Assembly (NCBI RefSeq): GCF_049310925.1
Contig: NZ_JBMERP010000008.1
Location: forward strand, 19,961 to 83,960
DNA: 64,000 nucleotides
From: Virgibacillus_F sp049310925
Lineage (GTDB): Bacteria; Bacillota; Bacilli; Bacillales; Amphibacillaceae
Reading direction: 5' to 3'
The position numbers were made by a program, and so were the translations under genes. The notes below the pieces were generated by a model. That model was not told the DNA's origin. It was given only the letters and a program-made list of their open reading frames with translations, and searched no databases. Shown in pieces: positions 41,169-50,740 of the stretch; the stretch's first letter is position 1; the number at the start of each line of letters is the position of its first letter.

Positions 41169-42886
41169 TTTGTCACTCCTATCATTTCTTGAATACCTTT
41201 ACCAGGAGCAATCATTGGATATACATTTGAAAGTTGAACAACTCTGCAATCTACTACAACAGGTCCATCATATGCAAAAACATCCTCAAGCATAGCGACT
41301 ACATCAGCTTCCTTATCGACTTTCAACCCTCGAATTCCATAGCTGTCGGCAAGCTTTACAAAATCTGGATTTTGGGAAAATATCGATTCTGAGTACCTTT
41401 CTTCGTAAAAGCTTTCCTGCCATTGTCGTACCATTCCTAACGCATTGTTATTAACAATGATTATTTTTACTGGAAGATTCCTTTCTTTTATGACTGACAA
41501 TTCTTGAAGTGTCATTTGAAAGCCACCATCTCCCACCACAGATACTACCAAGTCATCAGGTGCTCCAAGTTGAGCTCCAATTGCAGCCGGAAAACCGAAG
41601 CCCATTGTCCCCAAACCTCCAGAAGTGACCCAACGGTTTGGTTTATCAAATGTGTAGAACTGCGCTGCCCACATTTGATGCTGTCCTACATCTGTGGTTA
41701 CAATCGCGTTTCCATTTGAAACGTGATACACCTGTTCGAGTAGCCATTGTGGTGATACTAAACTATCTGATCTTTCATACCACAAAGGATAATCATTCTT
41801 GTTGTTTGAAATCTTTTCCCTCCACACTTTATGATCTGGCATTTCTATAGAGCTTTTTAATAACCCCTTTAAAGCTTCCTTTGCATCTGCAACAACTGGA
41901 ATATTAGTTGAAATGTTTTTGCCGATTTCTGCCGGGTCTATATCGATATGAGCAATTTTTGCATCAGGTGCAAAATGCTCCAAATTACCAGTTAACCGAT
42001 CGTCAAATCTCGCTCCAATGTTTATTAACAAATCACATTCGTAAATAGCCATATTTGCTGCATAACTACCGTGCATCCCCGCCATTCCTAACGAAAGTGA
42101 GTTAGTTCCAGGAAAACTTCCCAATCCAAGCAGTGTATTTGCAACAGGAAGCTGATACTTTTCAGCAAATTCTTTTAGTTCAGCAGAAGCTCCTGAAAAT
42201 ACTACCCCTGCCCCAGCCAGTATCAGCGGTCGCTTAGAGCGCGACAAGGCATCTGCTAGTTTCGTAATCTGCAATGGATTTGGAGTTTTTGTTGGTTGAT
42301 ATCCTGGTAAATTAATTGCACTTTCAACTTTAACTGAACTAGTTGCAGCTGCTATATTTTTTGGAATATCCACTACCACCGGCCCAGGCCGACCAGTTGA
42401 TGCAATATGAAAAGCCTCTTTTACTACCCGTGGCAGTTCAGCAATATCCTTTATCTGATAATTGTACTTTGTAATTGGTGTCGTAATTCCCATAACATCG
42501 GCTTCTTGAAAAGCGTCTGTTCCAATAACGCTGTTTGAAACCTGACCGGTAAAAATAACTAGAGGAACTGAATCCATCATTGCATCTGTTATTCCAGTGA
42601 TCAGGTTAGTTGCACCAGGGCCTGAGGTTGCAAGTACTACGCCTGGTCTCCCAGTAACACGCGCATATCCTTCTGCAGCGTGAATTGATCCTTGTTCATG
42701 ACGAGAAAGCACATGCTTAAAAGTAGCTTTACTGCGATATAACGCATCATAAATTGGTAGCACAGCGCCACCCGGATAACCAAATACTAGTTCAACTTCA
42801 GCTTCCACTAATGTTTCAATCAGTAAATCAGCACCGGTCCTCGGTATTTCTGTTTGTTTTGTTTCATGGTTAGCTTCAACTTTCAC
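41165..42886 (-). CDS. ilvB: Acetolactate synthase large subunit
   Basis: 573 residues, thiamine-diphosphate enzyme. VFGYPGGAVLPIYDAL and SRHEQGSIHAAEGYARVTG (catalytic Glu) at the N-terminus, and VVSVVGDGGFQMTLQELSVIKERNLPVKIIIVNNNALGMVRQWQ as the ThDP/Mg motif. First enzyme of the ilv-leu operon. Start: GTG after AGGAGGTTTGTAGA. Preceded by a T-box leader, promoter and cre site. Confidence 0.95.
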   Translation of the reverse strand: MKVEANHETKQTEIPRTGADLLIETLVEAEVELVFGYPGGAVLPIYDALYRSKATFKHVLSRHEQGSIHAAEGYARVTGRPGVVLATSGPGATNLITGITDAMMDSVPLVIFTGQVSNSVIGTDAFQEADVMGITTPITKYNYQIKDIAELPRVVKEAFHIASTGRPGPVVVDIPKNIAAATSSVKVESAINLPGYQPTKTPNPLQITKLADALSRSKRPLILAGAGVVFSGASAELKEFAEKYQLPVANTLLGLGSFPGTNSLSLGMAGMHGSYAANMAIYECDLLINIGARFDDRLTGNLEHFAPDAKIAHIDIDPAEIGKNISTNIPVVADAKEALKGLLKSSIEMPDHKVWREKISNNKNDYPLWYERSDSLVSPQWLLEQVYHVSNGNAIVTTDVGQHQMWAAQFYTFDKPNRWVTSGGLGTMGFGFPAAIGAQLGAPDDLVVSVVGDGGFQMTLQELSVIKERNLPVKIIIVNNNALGMVRQWQESFYEERYSESIFSQNPDFVKLADSYGIRGLKVDKEADVVAMLEDVFAYDGPVVVDCRVVQLSNVYPMIAPGKGIQEMIGVTK

Positions 42887-42907
42887 TCTACAAACCTCCT
42901 TTGGATA

Positions 42908-43215
42908 TCAATTGCGAAAACAAAAAGACCCTTCTCTGCCCATAATTCCACGTGAATTCAGAATTATAGGGGAGAAAAGAGTCTCTTTTCACGGTACCAC
43001 CCATGTTTATAGCATTCTCACGAATACTACCTTGTGAGGCTGGCAAAGCAGCCCACTTTGATAACAGGTACATAAAATTGCACCTGACCAAGTCTAGTAG
43101 GGATACCGTTCAACTTGGCACTCAGAGATGATGTCAGAACAATGAGTATTTCTAGGCTTCCAGCAACCCTAGATCTCTGTAAATACAAAAAACATGTTCC
43201 TTTTTTCTCGTCATC
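42908..43215 (-). promoter_or_regulatory. T-box leader of the ilv-leu operon
   Basis: On the minus strand: a Stem I with terminal GGTTGCTGGAAGCC loop, a specifier region AATACTCATTG, the T-box GGGTGGTACCGTG (about 42994-43006) and a terminator stem (GAGACTCTTTTCTCCCC against GGGCAGAGAAGGGTCTTTTT). CTC (Leu) followed by A is the likely specifier by operon content. Uncharged tRNA pairs with the leader and prevents termination. Confidence 0.9.
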
Positions 43216-43267
43216 GAATTAATCTTTATTATAATTTATAACATTTAGATAATTGATATTGCCGACA

Positions 43268-43296
43268 ATCATATAACGTTTTAGGAAGGAGGTCAA
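43268..43296 (-). promoter_or_regulatory. Promoter of the ilv-leu operon
   Basis: On the minus strand TTGACC (43296-43291), 17 nt, TATGAT (43273-43268). Nearly identical to the thr-operon promoter at 48624-48652. Confidence 0.8.
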
Positions 43297-43341
43297 TAGG
43301 TATTTGAAAGTTTTTTGATACTTTTGATAAATCTAAATAAT

Positions 43342-43356
43342 TGAATGCGTTTACAT
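43342..43356 (-). promoter_or_regulatory. CcpA cre site upstream of ilvB
   Basis: ATGTAAACGCATTCA fits WTGNAANCGNWNNCW at every position. It is centred about 88 nt upstream of the predicted start; in B. subtilis CcpA activates ilvB from a comparable upstream site. Confidence 0.75.
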
Positions 43357-43502
43357 CTCTGACAGGATAAGGAATATACAAAAAAAGATTTTTTTTGCTT
43401 TTTTTGATAATTCTTTGTCTTTGAACCGAAATAATAATTTTTACATTTGAATTAATCGTTTAAAAAAAATTGGGCAAAAACACAACTTATTTGGGAATAT
43501 TA

Positions 43503-43583
43503 AAAGAGCCACCTAGGTACCGCCCCCCCAAAGGTTAGTTTTCAATTCTAACTTTCGGGGGTCTGTACCTATCGGCAGCTCTC
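43503..43583 (-). terminator. Large nested terminator of the thr operon
   Basis: On the minus strand an outer stem (GAGCTGCC..ATAGGTAC with GTACCTAGGTGGCTC) encloses an inner one (CCCCCGAAAGTTAG with CTAACCTTTGGGGG), followed by TTTTAATA. About 75 nt in all. The 43220-43500 stretch holds the ilv promoter and cre site and no gene. Confidence 0.8.
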
Positions 43584-43611
43584 CTTATAAAAATATCTAT
43601 TAGTACAAAAA

Positions 43612-44517
43612 TTAGTTGGAGAACGTTTTATGAACTCGTAAACCATTTCGACTTATTTTTAATGCATCTACTTCGTATTTAGAGAGTTTCCCTGTCATGT
43701 ATGCAGATACAACTGCTCCTTTTCCTGATGTAGTAAAGGAAATCATGGTTGGACCAGCACCACTTATTACTGTTCCAAATGCTCCACCTTTTTTTGCTTC
43801 TTGCTTGATCATGACATAGTTAGGGATAAGATCTGATCGATATGGTTCGTGGAATAAATCACTTTCCATCATTTTTCCCGCTAATGTGTGGTCTCCAGTT
43901 AAAATTGAAGCGATCATTACGTTACTTATTGCGCTAGCTTTAGTAGCATTTTTAATTGAAAAACTTTGTGGCAAAACATTTCGTGCTCTGTCGGTTTTCA
44001 ACTCAAAATTGGGTATGTAAGCAACAATATCGAGATTCGGGGTAGGCATTTTAATATAATCAATGGTTTCATTTTGTGTCATAGCGGTAACGACAATTCC
44101 ACCAAACAATGAAGCAGCGATATTGTCTGGATGCCCCTCGATTTCCGTACCATATAATAGTTTTTGCTCGTCCGTTAACGATAAGTCACATAGTTGATTG
44201 GCTAATTCAATTCCAGCTAAAACTGCTGAAGCACTACTGCCAAGTCCACGTGCCAAAGGGATTTCACTATCCACGATAACCTTACAACCTGGCAAAGTCT
44301 TATTATGCCAGTGTGCTATAGTATCTGCTATCTTATAAATAAAATGGTCTTCATAGTCAGTATTCAACGGTAAAAAATGGGAGATATGTTCAATCTCCCA
44401 TTTTTCCTGTTCATTAACCTGAAGTGTCAAATAACGATTTAATGCTAGCCCAATTGAATCAAACCCCGGTCCAAGATTAGCAGAACTTGCAGGTATGGAT
44501 ATCTTCAGCTGCATCAT
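43612..44517 (-). CDS. thrB: Homoserine kinase
   Basis: 301 residues, GHMP kinase family. PASSANLGPGFDSIGLAL at the N-terminus, the ATP loop IPLARGLGSSASAVLAGIELAN, and FGTVISGAGPTMISF near the C-terminus. Phosphorylates homoserine. Last gene of the operon; its start overlaps thrC by 4 nt. Confidence 0.94.
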   Translation of the reverse strand: MMQLKISIPASSANLGPGFDSIGLALNRYLTLQVNEQEKWEIEHISHFLPLNTDYEDHFIYKIADTIAHWHNKTLPGCKVIVDSEIPLARGLGSSASAVLAGIELANQLCDLSLTDEQKLLYGTEIEGHPDNIAASLFGGIVVTAMTQNETIDYIKMPTPNLDIVAYIPNFELKTDRARNVLPQSFSIKNATKASAISNVMIASILTGDHTLAGKMMESDLFHEPYRSDLIPNYVMIKQEAKKGGAFGTVISGAGPTMISFTTSGKGAVVSAYMTGKLSKYEVDALKISRNGLRVHKTFSN

Positions 44518-45575
44518 GTTTTCACCATGTTGGTTATATATTCTGTAACCTTTTTCTCGTCATTTGGCAAGGAGACAGGATCTACAGTCACCTGATCAAT
44601 TGCTGTCTGTGGGTCTTTTAATCCATTTCCAGTCAAGACAGCTACAACCTTACTTCCTTTAGGTATAGAACCTTCCTTGCACTGCTGAATAATACCGGCA
44701 ATTGAGGCACAAGAACCAGGCTCTGCAAAAATACCTTCTTTACGTGCCAGTAGTCGAAATGCGTAAGTGATTTCTTCGTCGGTAACAGCATTAATTTGAC
44801 CACCAGATTCGTCCCTTGCTGCAACTGCGAAATCCCAGCTTGCCGGATTTCCTATTCGGATTGCTGTCGCAACTGTTTCTGGATTTGTTATAATTTTATT
44901 TTTAACAATCGCTGCTGCTCCTTCTGCTTCAAAACCAAACATCTTAGGAAGACCTGTTTGCTTCGCGTCGTTATATTCTTTAAATCCCTTCCAATAAGCG
45001 CTAATATTCCCAGCATTACCTACTGGAATTGCAAGTATTTCAGGTGCGGAACCAAGCTGTTCACACACCTCAAAAGCTGCTGTTTTTTGTCCTTCCAATC
45101 GGTATGGATTCACCGAGTTAACCAGTGTAACTGGCGCATTTTCGCTTAGCTTTCGAACCATCTTCAAAGCGTCATCAAAGTTACCATCTATCTCTACAAT
45201 TTCCGCTCCATACATTTTTGCTTGTGCAAGTTTCCCTAGTGCTATTTTCCCTTTAGGTATTACGATAATAGCACGCAGTCCTGCTTTTGCAGCATAAGCA
45301 GCAGCTGAAGCTGACGTATTGCCAGTAGAAGCACAAATAACAGACTTACTTCCTTCTTCAACGGCTTTTGCAACGGCTAACACCATTCCCCTGTCTTTAA
45401 AAGAGCCTGTCGGGTTTGCCCCCTCCACTTTGCCATACAGTTCTATACCTAACAGTTCAGACAGATGCGAGAAGTGTATCAGTGGTGTGTTTCCTTCATG
45501 TAGCGTCAAGGTCTTTGTTTCTGCTGTTACAGGTAAATAAGCTGCATAGTGTTCTAATAATCCTCTCCAAGTCAT
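44514..45575 (-). CDS. thrC: Threonine synthase
   Basis: 353 residues, the short Bacillus-type PLP enzyme. LHEGNTPLIHFSHL, GANPTGSFKDRGMVLAVAKA with the PLP lysine, CASTGNTSASAAAYAAKAGL and PVGNAGNISAYWKGF. Converts phosphohomoserine to threonine. Start ATG overlaps the hom stop by 4 nt (ATGA). Confidence 0.94.
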   Translation of the reverse strand: MTWRGLLEHYAAYLPVTAETKTLTLHEGNTPLIHFSHLSELLGIELYGKVEGANPTGSFKDRGMVLAVAKAVEEGSKSVICASTGNTSASAAAYAAKAGLRAIIVIPKGKIALGKLAQAKMYGAEIVEIDGNFDDALKMVRKLSENAPVTLVNSVNPYRLEGQKTAAFEVCEQLGSAPEILAIPVGNAGNISAYWKGFKEYNDAKQTGLPKMFGFEAEGAAAIVKNKIITNPETVATAIRIGNPASWDFAVAARDESGGQINAVTDEEITYAFRLLARKEGIFAEPGSCASIAGIIQQCKEGSIPKGSKVVAVLTGNGLKDPQTAIDQVTVDPVSLPNDEKKVTEYITNMVKT

Positions 45576-46870
45576 ACACCAATTCCTCCTTCAATACGGT
45601 AGTGACTTTTTACTTCTTTTACCACACTAGCCTTCTGTAAATCTTCTAAAGCAGTTCTGATTTTCTCAAGATTTGTTTCACGAGTTATCACAATAAATTC
45701 AGTTTCACCGTTTTGTTGAGGTGCCTGGATAATTCTATCAACGCCAATTTTTAAATCCGTTAATAAGGTAGAAATTTCTGAAAAGGTTTGAATGTTATTC
45801 TCAACCTGTAATCTTAAATAGTAAGATCCAAAACTTTGGTCCGGTGTCTTTAATTTCTTTTCAAAACGTGGTTTTAAAAACTGTCTGGCATTTACATCCA
45901 ACAACAAGTTTTTAATCACTGCAACAACATCCGACATTACTGCTGTTGCAGTTGGTAGCCCCCCTGCTCCAGGTCCATAGAACATAGTTTCCCCAACTGC
46001 ATCTCCGTTAACATAAACAGCATTATTTTCATTTTTCACTGCTGCTAATGGGTGGTCTAAACGCAAGAATGTTGGTTGGACGTTCACTTCAAGCTGCGCA
46101 TCCTGAAAATCTGCAAATCCAATTAATTTCATAGTTAGACCAAGCTGTTTACCTATCTGCAAATCCTCTACTCCTACTCCTGAAATTCCTTCGACCTGAA
46201 CATCCTCTAACTCTACTGATGTTGAAAACGCAAGTCTTGAGAGGATGGCCATCTTCCTGGCTGCATCCAACCCTTCTACATCAGCAGTCGGGTCTGATTC
46301 AGCAAAACCTAGCTCCTTTGCCTCCAGTAATGCATCTTCATAGGAAACTCCCTCATCAGTCATCTTAGTTAAAATATAATTTGTTGTTCCGTTTACGATA
46401 CCCATTACTTTTTGTATTTTATCTGGTGATAGACCATCTGCCAGACCGCGTATTATAGGAATTCCACCTGCAACACTAGCTTCATAAAATAAATCACAGC
46501 CGTTTTCGTGTGCAGCTTGTTGAAGCTCTGGACCATGTAAAGCCATTAAATCTTTATTAGCAGTTACTACATGTTTTTTCACTTTAAAAGCTTCCAGGAT
46601 ATAATTGCGGGTTTCATCGATACCACCCATAACCTCGATAACTACATCAATTTCCGGATTAAGTAGAACATCCTCTGGGTTTGTAGTTAGATACATTGGA
46701 TCCACTTTTACACCACGTTCCTTATTGACGTCACGAACCAATATTTTTTCAACCTTTACTCCACACCCAAGTTGATGAACAAGTTCTTCCTGGTGTTCGT
46801 TAATAATTTGGAAGACACCTGATCCAACAGTTCCTAAACCTAATAACCCTACAGATATATTTTTCGTCAT
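45572..46870 (-). CDS. hom: Homoserine dehydrogenase
   Basis: 432 residues. NAD(P)-binding start (VGLLGLGTVGSGVFQII), VVTANKDLMALHG, FYEASVAGGIPIIRGLADGLSPD and a C-terminal ACT domain (about 350-428: YYLRLQVENNIQTFSEISTLL). Reduces aspartate semialdehyde to homoserine; the ACT domain suggests feedback control by threonine. The ATG follows AAGGGGTGGAAAT. Confidence 0.95.
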   Translation of the reverse strand: MTKNISVGLLGLGTVGSGVFQIINEHQEELVHQLGCGVKVEKILVRDVNKERGVKVDPMYLTTNPEDVLLNPEIDVVIEVMGGIDETRNYILEAFKVKKHVVTANKDLMALHGPELQQAAHENGCDLFYEASVAGGIPIIRGLADGLSPDKIQKVMGIVNGTTNYILTKMTDEGVSYEDALLEAKELGFAESDPTADVEGLDAARKMAILSRLAFSTSVELEDVQVEGISGVGVEDLQIGKQLGLTMKLIGFADFQDAQLEVNVQPTFLRLDHPLAAVKNENNAVYVNGDAVGETMFYGPGAGGLPTATAVMSDVVAVIKNLLLDVNARQFLKPRFEKKLKTPDQSFGSYYLRLQVENNIQTFSEISTLLTDLKIGVDRIIQAPQQNGETEFIVITRETNLEKIRTALEDLQKASVVKEVKSHYRIEGGIGV

Positions 46871-46903
46871 ATTTCCACCCCTTCTTTATTTTTAAAAACT
46901 CAC

Positions 46904-48130
46904 CTAATTTATTCCTGACTTTAACGTATTACTTAGATTAAAGGAATCATGCAGCACATTAACTGCATCTGTTAGATCTTTTTCATAAATCAATACCCAA
47001 CTAGCTGTACGACTATCAGTAGATTGCAGGATTCCTATTCCGTTATCCGAAAGTACCTGCAACTTTTTAGAAGCAATTAGGCCCCCTGCCATTCCCCAAC
47101 CGACAACCGAAACCTTCGCACAGTTTTCGGTAACTTGTGGGGTAAAACCTAACTTGATTAGACGTTCCACTACGGTTTTGGTCCAAGCTTTTGACACCGT
47201 GAATAATAACTCAGTTGAAGAAACGTTTTTAAAATCAACTGTAAAATCAGTTCCAGCCATTATCTCTAATACTTCTGAACGAAGTTGGTACATCCCCTTC
47301 TCCTTGTTACTACTAATCTTTATTTGGGATAAGCTGGGTACATGTGCTATTCCTATAATCGGCTGTTTAGGAATTTCCTTAATTTTGGCATTTGTGATCA
47401 ATGTCCCGTCCTCTTTTGAATAGGTAGAGCGTACATGTAATGGTATGTTTCCTTTCATAACAATTTCAACCGCATTTGGGTGAATTACTTTTGCTCCCTG
47501 ATAGGCCAAATCACAAATTTCTGAATAGGATACAATTTTTAATTGTCTCGCAGATTTTACCATCCTTGGGTCAGCTGTCATTATTCCATTAACATCTGTG
47601 AAGACTTCCACTTTCTCGGCATTGAGTGCTACACCCAGAGCAGCTGCGGTTGTGTCACTTCCACCTCGACCAAGGGTTGTGATCTCACCTGAGGATGTCT
47701 GACCTTGAAAGCCTGCAACAACAACCACATCATAATCTTCCAGTTCTTGTTTTATACGAGCAGTGTTTACACTTTTAATTTTGGCCTGTGTAAATTCAGA
47801 TGTAGTTATAATACCAGCTTGTGCTCCTGTAAGTGTAATAGACTTTATCCGGTTATTTTGCAGCTCATTTGATAAAACTACCCCAGCAATTGTTTCCCCA
47901 CATGACATTAGTAAATCCATTTCCCGTTTCTGGTTAATACCACTAGATTCATTGATAAGACCTAATAGAGTGTCTGTAGCATAGGGATTAGGCTTACGAC
48001 CCAATGCCGAAACAACAACGACTAACTTATACTTTTTTTCAATTGCATCTTGGATATGAGAAACCACCTGCGTAATACTTTCTGGTGTTTGAAGGGAAGT
48101 ACCCCCAAACTTTTGAACTAAGATTGTCAT
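46904..48130 (-). CDS. dapG: Aspartate kinase, DapG-like
   Basis: 408 residues. The kinase core has VQKFGGTSLQTPESI, VVVVSALGRKPNPYATDTLLGLI, VVVAGFQGQTSSGEITTLGRGGSDTTAAAL and FTDVNGIMTADPRMV. Two ACT domains lie at the C-terminus (about 265-400: AGTDFTVDFKNVSSTELLF, NCAKVSVVGWGM, LQSTDSRTASWVLI). The start and C-terminal motifs resemble B. subtilis aspartokinase I (DapG) more than LysC. As first gene of the thr operon it probably supplies aspartyl phosphate for threonine. The ATG follows GAGGTGTAATA. Confidence 0.88.
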   Translation of the reverse strand: MTILVQKFGGTSLQTPESITQVVSHIQDAIEKKYKLVVVVSALGRKPNPYATDTLLGLINESSGINQKREMDLLMSCGETIAGVVLSNELQNNRIKSITLTGAQAGIITTSEFTQAKIKSVNTARIKQELEDYDVVVVAGFQGQTSSGEITTLGRGGSDTTAAALGVALNAEKVEVFTDVNGIMTADPRMVKSARQLKIVSYSEICDLAYQGAKVIHPNAVEIVMKGNIPLHVRSTYSKEDGTLITNAKIKEIPKQPIIGIAHVPSLSQIKISSNKEKGMYQLRSEVLEIMAGTDFTVDFKNVSSTELLFTVSKAWTKTVVERLIKLGFTPQVTENCAKVSVVGWGMAGGLIASKKLQVLSDNGIGILQSTDSRTASWVLIYEKDLTDAVNVLHDSFNLSNTLKSGIN

Positions 48131-48255
48131 TATTACACCTCATTCCTACATTCTTATTTTTACTTAACAGGCAATACTTCTTAACCAATGTGTACTGCGT
48201 TTTCCTGCTCCGAGTGGCTATTTGCAAGGTTTCAACCGTCATGAGTATAAAAAAA

Positions 48256-48540
48256 AATCTCCTCTCCCCAGATCTGAATAAATTCAGTGTTCAGGGGAGA
48301 AAAGACTTCATCTTTTTCTCGGTACCACCCATGTTTGTAGCATTCTTACAAATACTACCTTATGAGGCTAAAAATAGCCCAATTTGATAACAGGTACGTG
48401 ACGCACCTGACCAAGTCTAATAAGAAATACCGTTCAACTCAGCACTCGGAGATGGTATCAGAACAATATGTATTCCTAGGTTCTCAGCAAATCCTAGATC
48501 TCTGTAAATACAATCAGATGTTCCTCGTTCTCTTCGTCGA
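48256..48540 (-). promoter_or_regulatory. T-box leader of the thr operon
   Basis: On the minus strand: Stem I, a specifier region AATACATATTG, the T-box GGGTGGTACCGAG (about 48321-48333) and a terminator (CTTTTCTCCCCTG and CAGATCTGGGGAGAGGAG) with eight T. Highly similar to the ilv leader at 42908-43215. ACA (Thr) is the likely specifier given the operon, but the exact register needs a structural alignment. Confidence 0.88.
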
Positions 48541-48623
48541 TTTAATTTATATTTTTTTATTATGATTGAAACTGTGTTTCCTTATTCTCTCGTTATCAAT
48601 TTCAATAATTTATGTTGCCGATA

Positions 48624-48652
48624 ATCATATAACGTTTTCCGCAGTTGGTCAA
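48624..48652 (-). promoter_or_regulatory. Promoter of the thr operon
   Basis: On the minus strand TTGACC (48652-48647), 17 nt, TATGAT (48629-48624), with AAAACGTTATATGAT shared with the ilv promoter. Confidence 0.8.
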
Positions 48653-48697
48653 CATGTTTTTTAATTTTTTTGATACTTCGGATTAATCTAAAAATAA

Positions 48698-48712
48698 TGT
48701 ATGCGTTTACAA
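48698..48712 (-). promoter_or_regulatory. CcpA cre site upstream of the thr operon
   Basis: TTGTAAACGCATACA fits the cre consensus at every position and lies at the same distance (about 88 nt) from the promoter start as the ilv cre. Confidence 0.7.
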
Positions 48713-48764
48713 CCCTTATATATCGTGGAATCATCAATCTGAAAAATTTACATAATTTTTTGCG

Positions 48765-48802
48765 AAAAAATGGCTCCAGCATGAACTGGAGCCATTTTAA
48801 AT
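48765..48802 (-). terminator. Terminator of ilvD
   Basis: AAAATGGCTCCAG, 6-nt loop, CTGGAGCCATTTT with a T-run on the minus strand. Confidence 0.9.
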
Positions 48803-48808
48803 GTCTGT

Positions 48809-50497
48809 TTAAGATTTGTTTAGAAAGTCTGTTACAGCACCTTTTGATGAGCAGGAAACATTGTGAGCATATTTCCCTAAGACTCCTTTTTTGTAAAGGG
48901 CAGGTGCTTCCCAATCAGTACGTCTTTTCTCTAGCTCAAGGTCCGAGACATTGAAAGAGATATCTTTTTTGTCTGAATCTATTGTAACAAGATCTCCTTC
49001 TTTTAATAATGCGATTGGTCCACCAACCTGAGCTTCCGGAGCAATGTGTCCAACTACTAGACCGTGGGTACCACCTGAAAATCTACCATCAGTTAATAAA
49101 GCAACCTTCTCTCCAAGTCCTTTCCCAACTAATAAGCTTGAGACGGACAACATTTCTGGCATGCCAGGTCCACCTTTTGGACCAACGTATCGAATTACCA
49201 ACACATCTCCTTCATTGATTTCGTTTTCAAGTACAGCTGTAGTAGCATCCTTTTCTGTATTGAATACGCGAGCTGGCCCGGTATGCTGCTTTACTTTTAC
49301 TCCAGATACTTTAGCAACAGCACCGCTTGGTGATAAATTACCTTTTAAAACAATTAGTGGTCCATCAGTTCGTTTGGGATTATCGAACGGCATAATTACT
49401 TTTTGACCTTCTTCAAGTGATGGGGCGTCAGCTAGGTTCTCGGCAACAGTTTTTCCTGTTACCGTAATGCAGTCCCCATGTAGATATCCTGCTTCAAAGA
49501 GAAGTTTCATAACTGCCTGTACTCCCCCAACCCGGTGCAAGTCCTGCATTACATATTGACCACTCGGTTTAAGGTCAGCAAGATGTGGCGTTTTCTCCTG
49601 AATTCTATTAAAGTCATCAATCGTTAAATCGACCTGAGCAGCATGAGCAATAGACAGCAAATGCAGGATAGCATTCGTTGATCCCCCTAATGCCATTACA
49701 ACTGTGATTGCATTTTCAAAAGCTTTCTTTGTCATAATATCTCTTGGGTAAATATCTTTCTCCAGCAAATGATAAACTGCTTCTCCAGCAGCTGAACAGT
49801 CTCTTTCCTTGTCCTTTGATTCAGCAGGGTTTGATGCACTTCCAGGTAAGCTCATCCCCATAGCCTCAACTGCAGATGCCATCGTATTTGCTGTGTACAT
49901 ACCGCCACAAGATCCTGCGCCCGGACAAGCCTTACATTCAATTGAGCGTAATTCATCATTGTCAATTTTACCACTGTTATGTTGGCCAACACCCTCAAAT
50001 ACAGAGACAATGTCAATATCCTTACCATTGTGAACTCCAGGTGAAATCGTGCCACCATAAACAAAAACGGCAGGTACTTCTGCATTCGCAATTGCGATCA
50101 TGCAACCCGGAATATTCTTATCACAACCTCCAATAGCAACTAGTCCATCCAAGCTTTCAGCGCCTACAACTGTTTCAATCGAGTCAGCTATTACATCACG
50201 ACTAGGTAACGAATAACGCATCCCTTGCGTGCCCATGGAAATACCATCTGACACAGTAATAGTATTAAATATTAAAGGTACCCCACCCGCTTCTCTAGCA
50301 CCCATTTTCGCACTAGTGGCTAAGTCATTAATATGTATATTACATGGTGTAACCTCGCTCCATGTGCTGGCAATACCTATCATGGGCTTCTTAAAATCTT
50401 CGTCAGTCACTCCTACTGCTCTAAGCATTGCGCGGTTCGGTGCTTTCATAGAACCTTCGCTAAACACACTACTATTAATCCGTAAATCTTTTTTCAT
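48809..50497 (-). CDS. ilvD: Dihydroxy-acid dehydratase
   Basis: 562 residues. Fe-S and Mg motifs: GIASTWSEVTPCNIH, GGCDKNIPGCMIAIA, KACPGAGSCGGMYTANTM, and near the C-terminus LTDGRFSGGTHGLVVGHIAPEA. Third step of branched-chain synthesis. It stands apart from ilvBNC, directly upstream of the thr operon. Start: ATG at 50497 (MKKDLRINS) after AAGGGTGGTATGCTGT; the in-frame upstream codons overlap that site. Confidence 0.95.
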   Translation of the reverse strand: MKKDLRINSSVFSEGSMKAPNRAMLRAVGVTDEDFKKPMIGIASTWSEVTPCNIHINDLATSAKMGAREAGGVPLIFNTITVSDGISMGTQGMRYSLPSRDVIADSIETVVGAESLDGLVAIGGCDKNIPGCMIAIANAEVPAVFVYGGTISPGVHNGKDIDIVSVFEGVGQHNSGKIDNDELRSIECKACPGAGSCGGMYTANTMASAVEAMGMSLPGSASNPAESKDKERDCSAAGEAVYHLLEKDIYPRDIMTKKAFENAITVVMALGGSTNAILHLLSIAHAAQVDLTIDDFNRIQEKTPHLADLKPSGQYVMQDLHRVGGVQAVMKLLFEAGYLHGDCITVTGKTVAENLADAPSLEEGQKVIMPFDNPKRTDGPLIVLKGNLSPSGAVAKVSGVKVKQHTGPARVFNTEKDATTAVLENEINEGDVLVIRYVGPKGGPGMPEMLSVSSLLVGKGLGEKVALLTDGRFSGGTHGLVVGHIAPEAQVGGPIALLKEGDLVTIDSDKKDISFNVSDLELEKRRTDWEAPALYKKGVLGKYAHNVSCSSKGAVTDFLNKS

Positions 50498-50595
50498 ACA
50501 GCATACCACCCTTCTTATCGAACAATTATATGACTAATTTTCTTATTCTTCAATGTATTTATTTCATTAAAATTTTAAAGTCAACAACCACAGTT

Positions 50596-50612
50596 TGTTA
50601 AGCGTTTACAAA
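50596..50612 (-). promoter_or_regulatory. Possible cre-like site upstream of ilvD
   Basis: TTGTAAACGCTTAACA resembles the cre consensus but needs one extra base before the final CA. It lies between divergent ilvD and the aminotransferase gene, so it could act on either. Confidence 0.4.
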
Positions 50613-50645
50613 ATTAAACATTATTTTCTACGTTAACGAAATATA

Positions 50646-50673
50646 TTGACAACTAATACACGTTTGCTATGCT
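50646..50673 (+). promoter_or_regulatory. Promoter of the aminotransferase-serA operon
   Basis: TTGACA, 16 nt, TATGCT with a TGC extension before the -10. Confidence 0.6.
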
Positions 50674-50740
50674 AAATTAAAATTAAACACCAATATATCA
50701 GAGCAGAAAACTTAATTTCGACATAAATCAGGTGGTGACA

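Noticed and set aside
42888..43091. A short minus-strand frame upstream of ilvB
   Set aside because: It lies inside the T-box leader and follows RNA structure, not codon structure.
48582..48914. A 110-codon minus-strand frame between ilvD and the thr operon
   Set aside because: It overlaps the end of ilvD, its terminator, the cre site and the promoter, which explain the region better.
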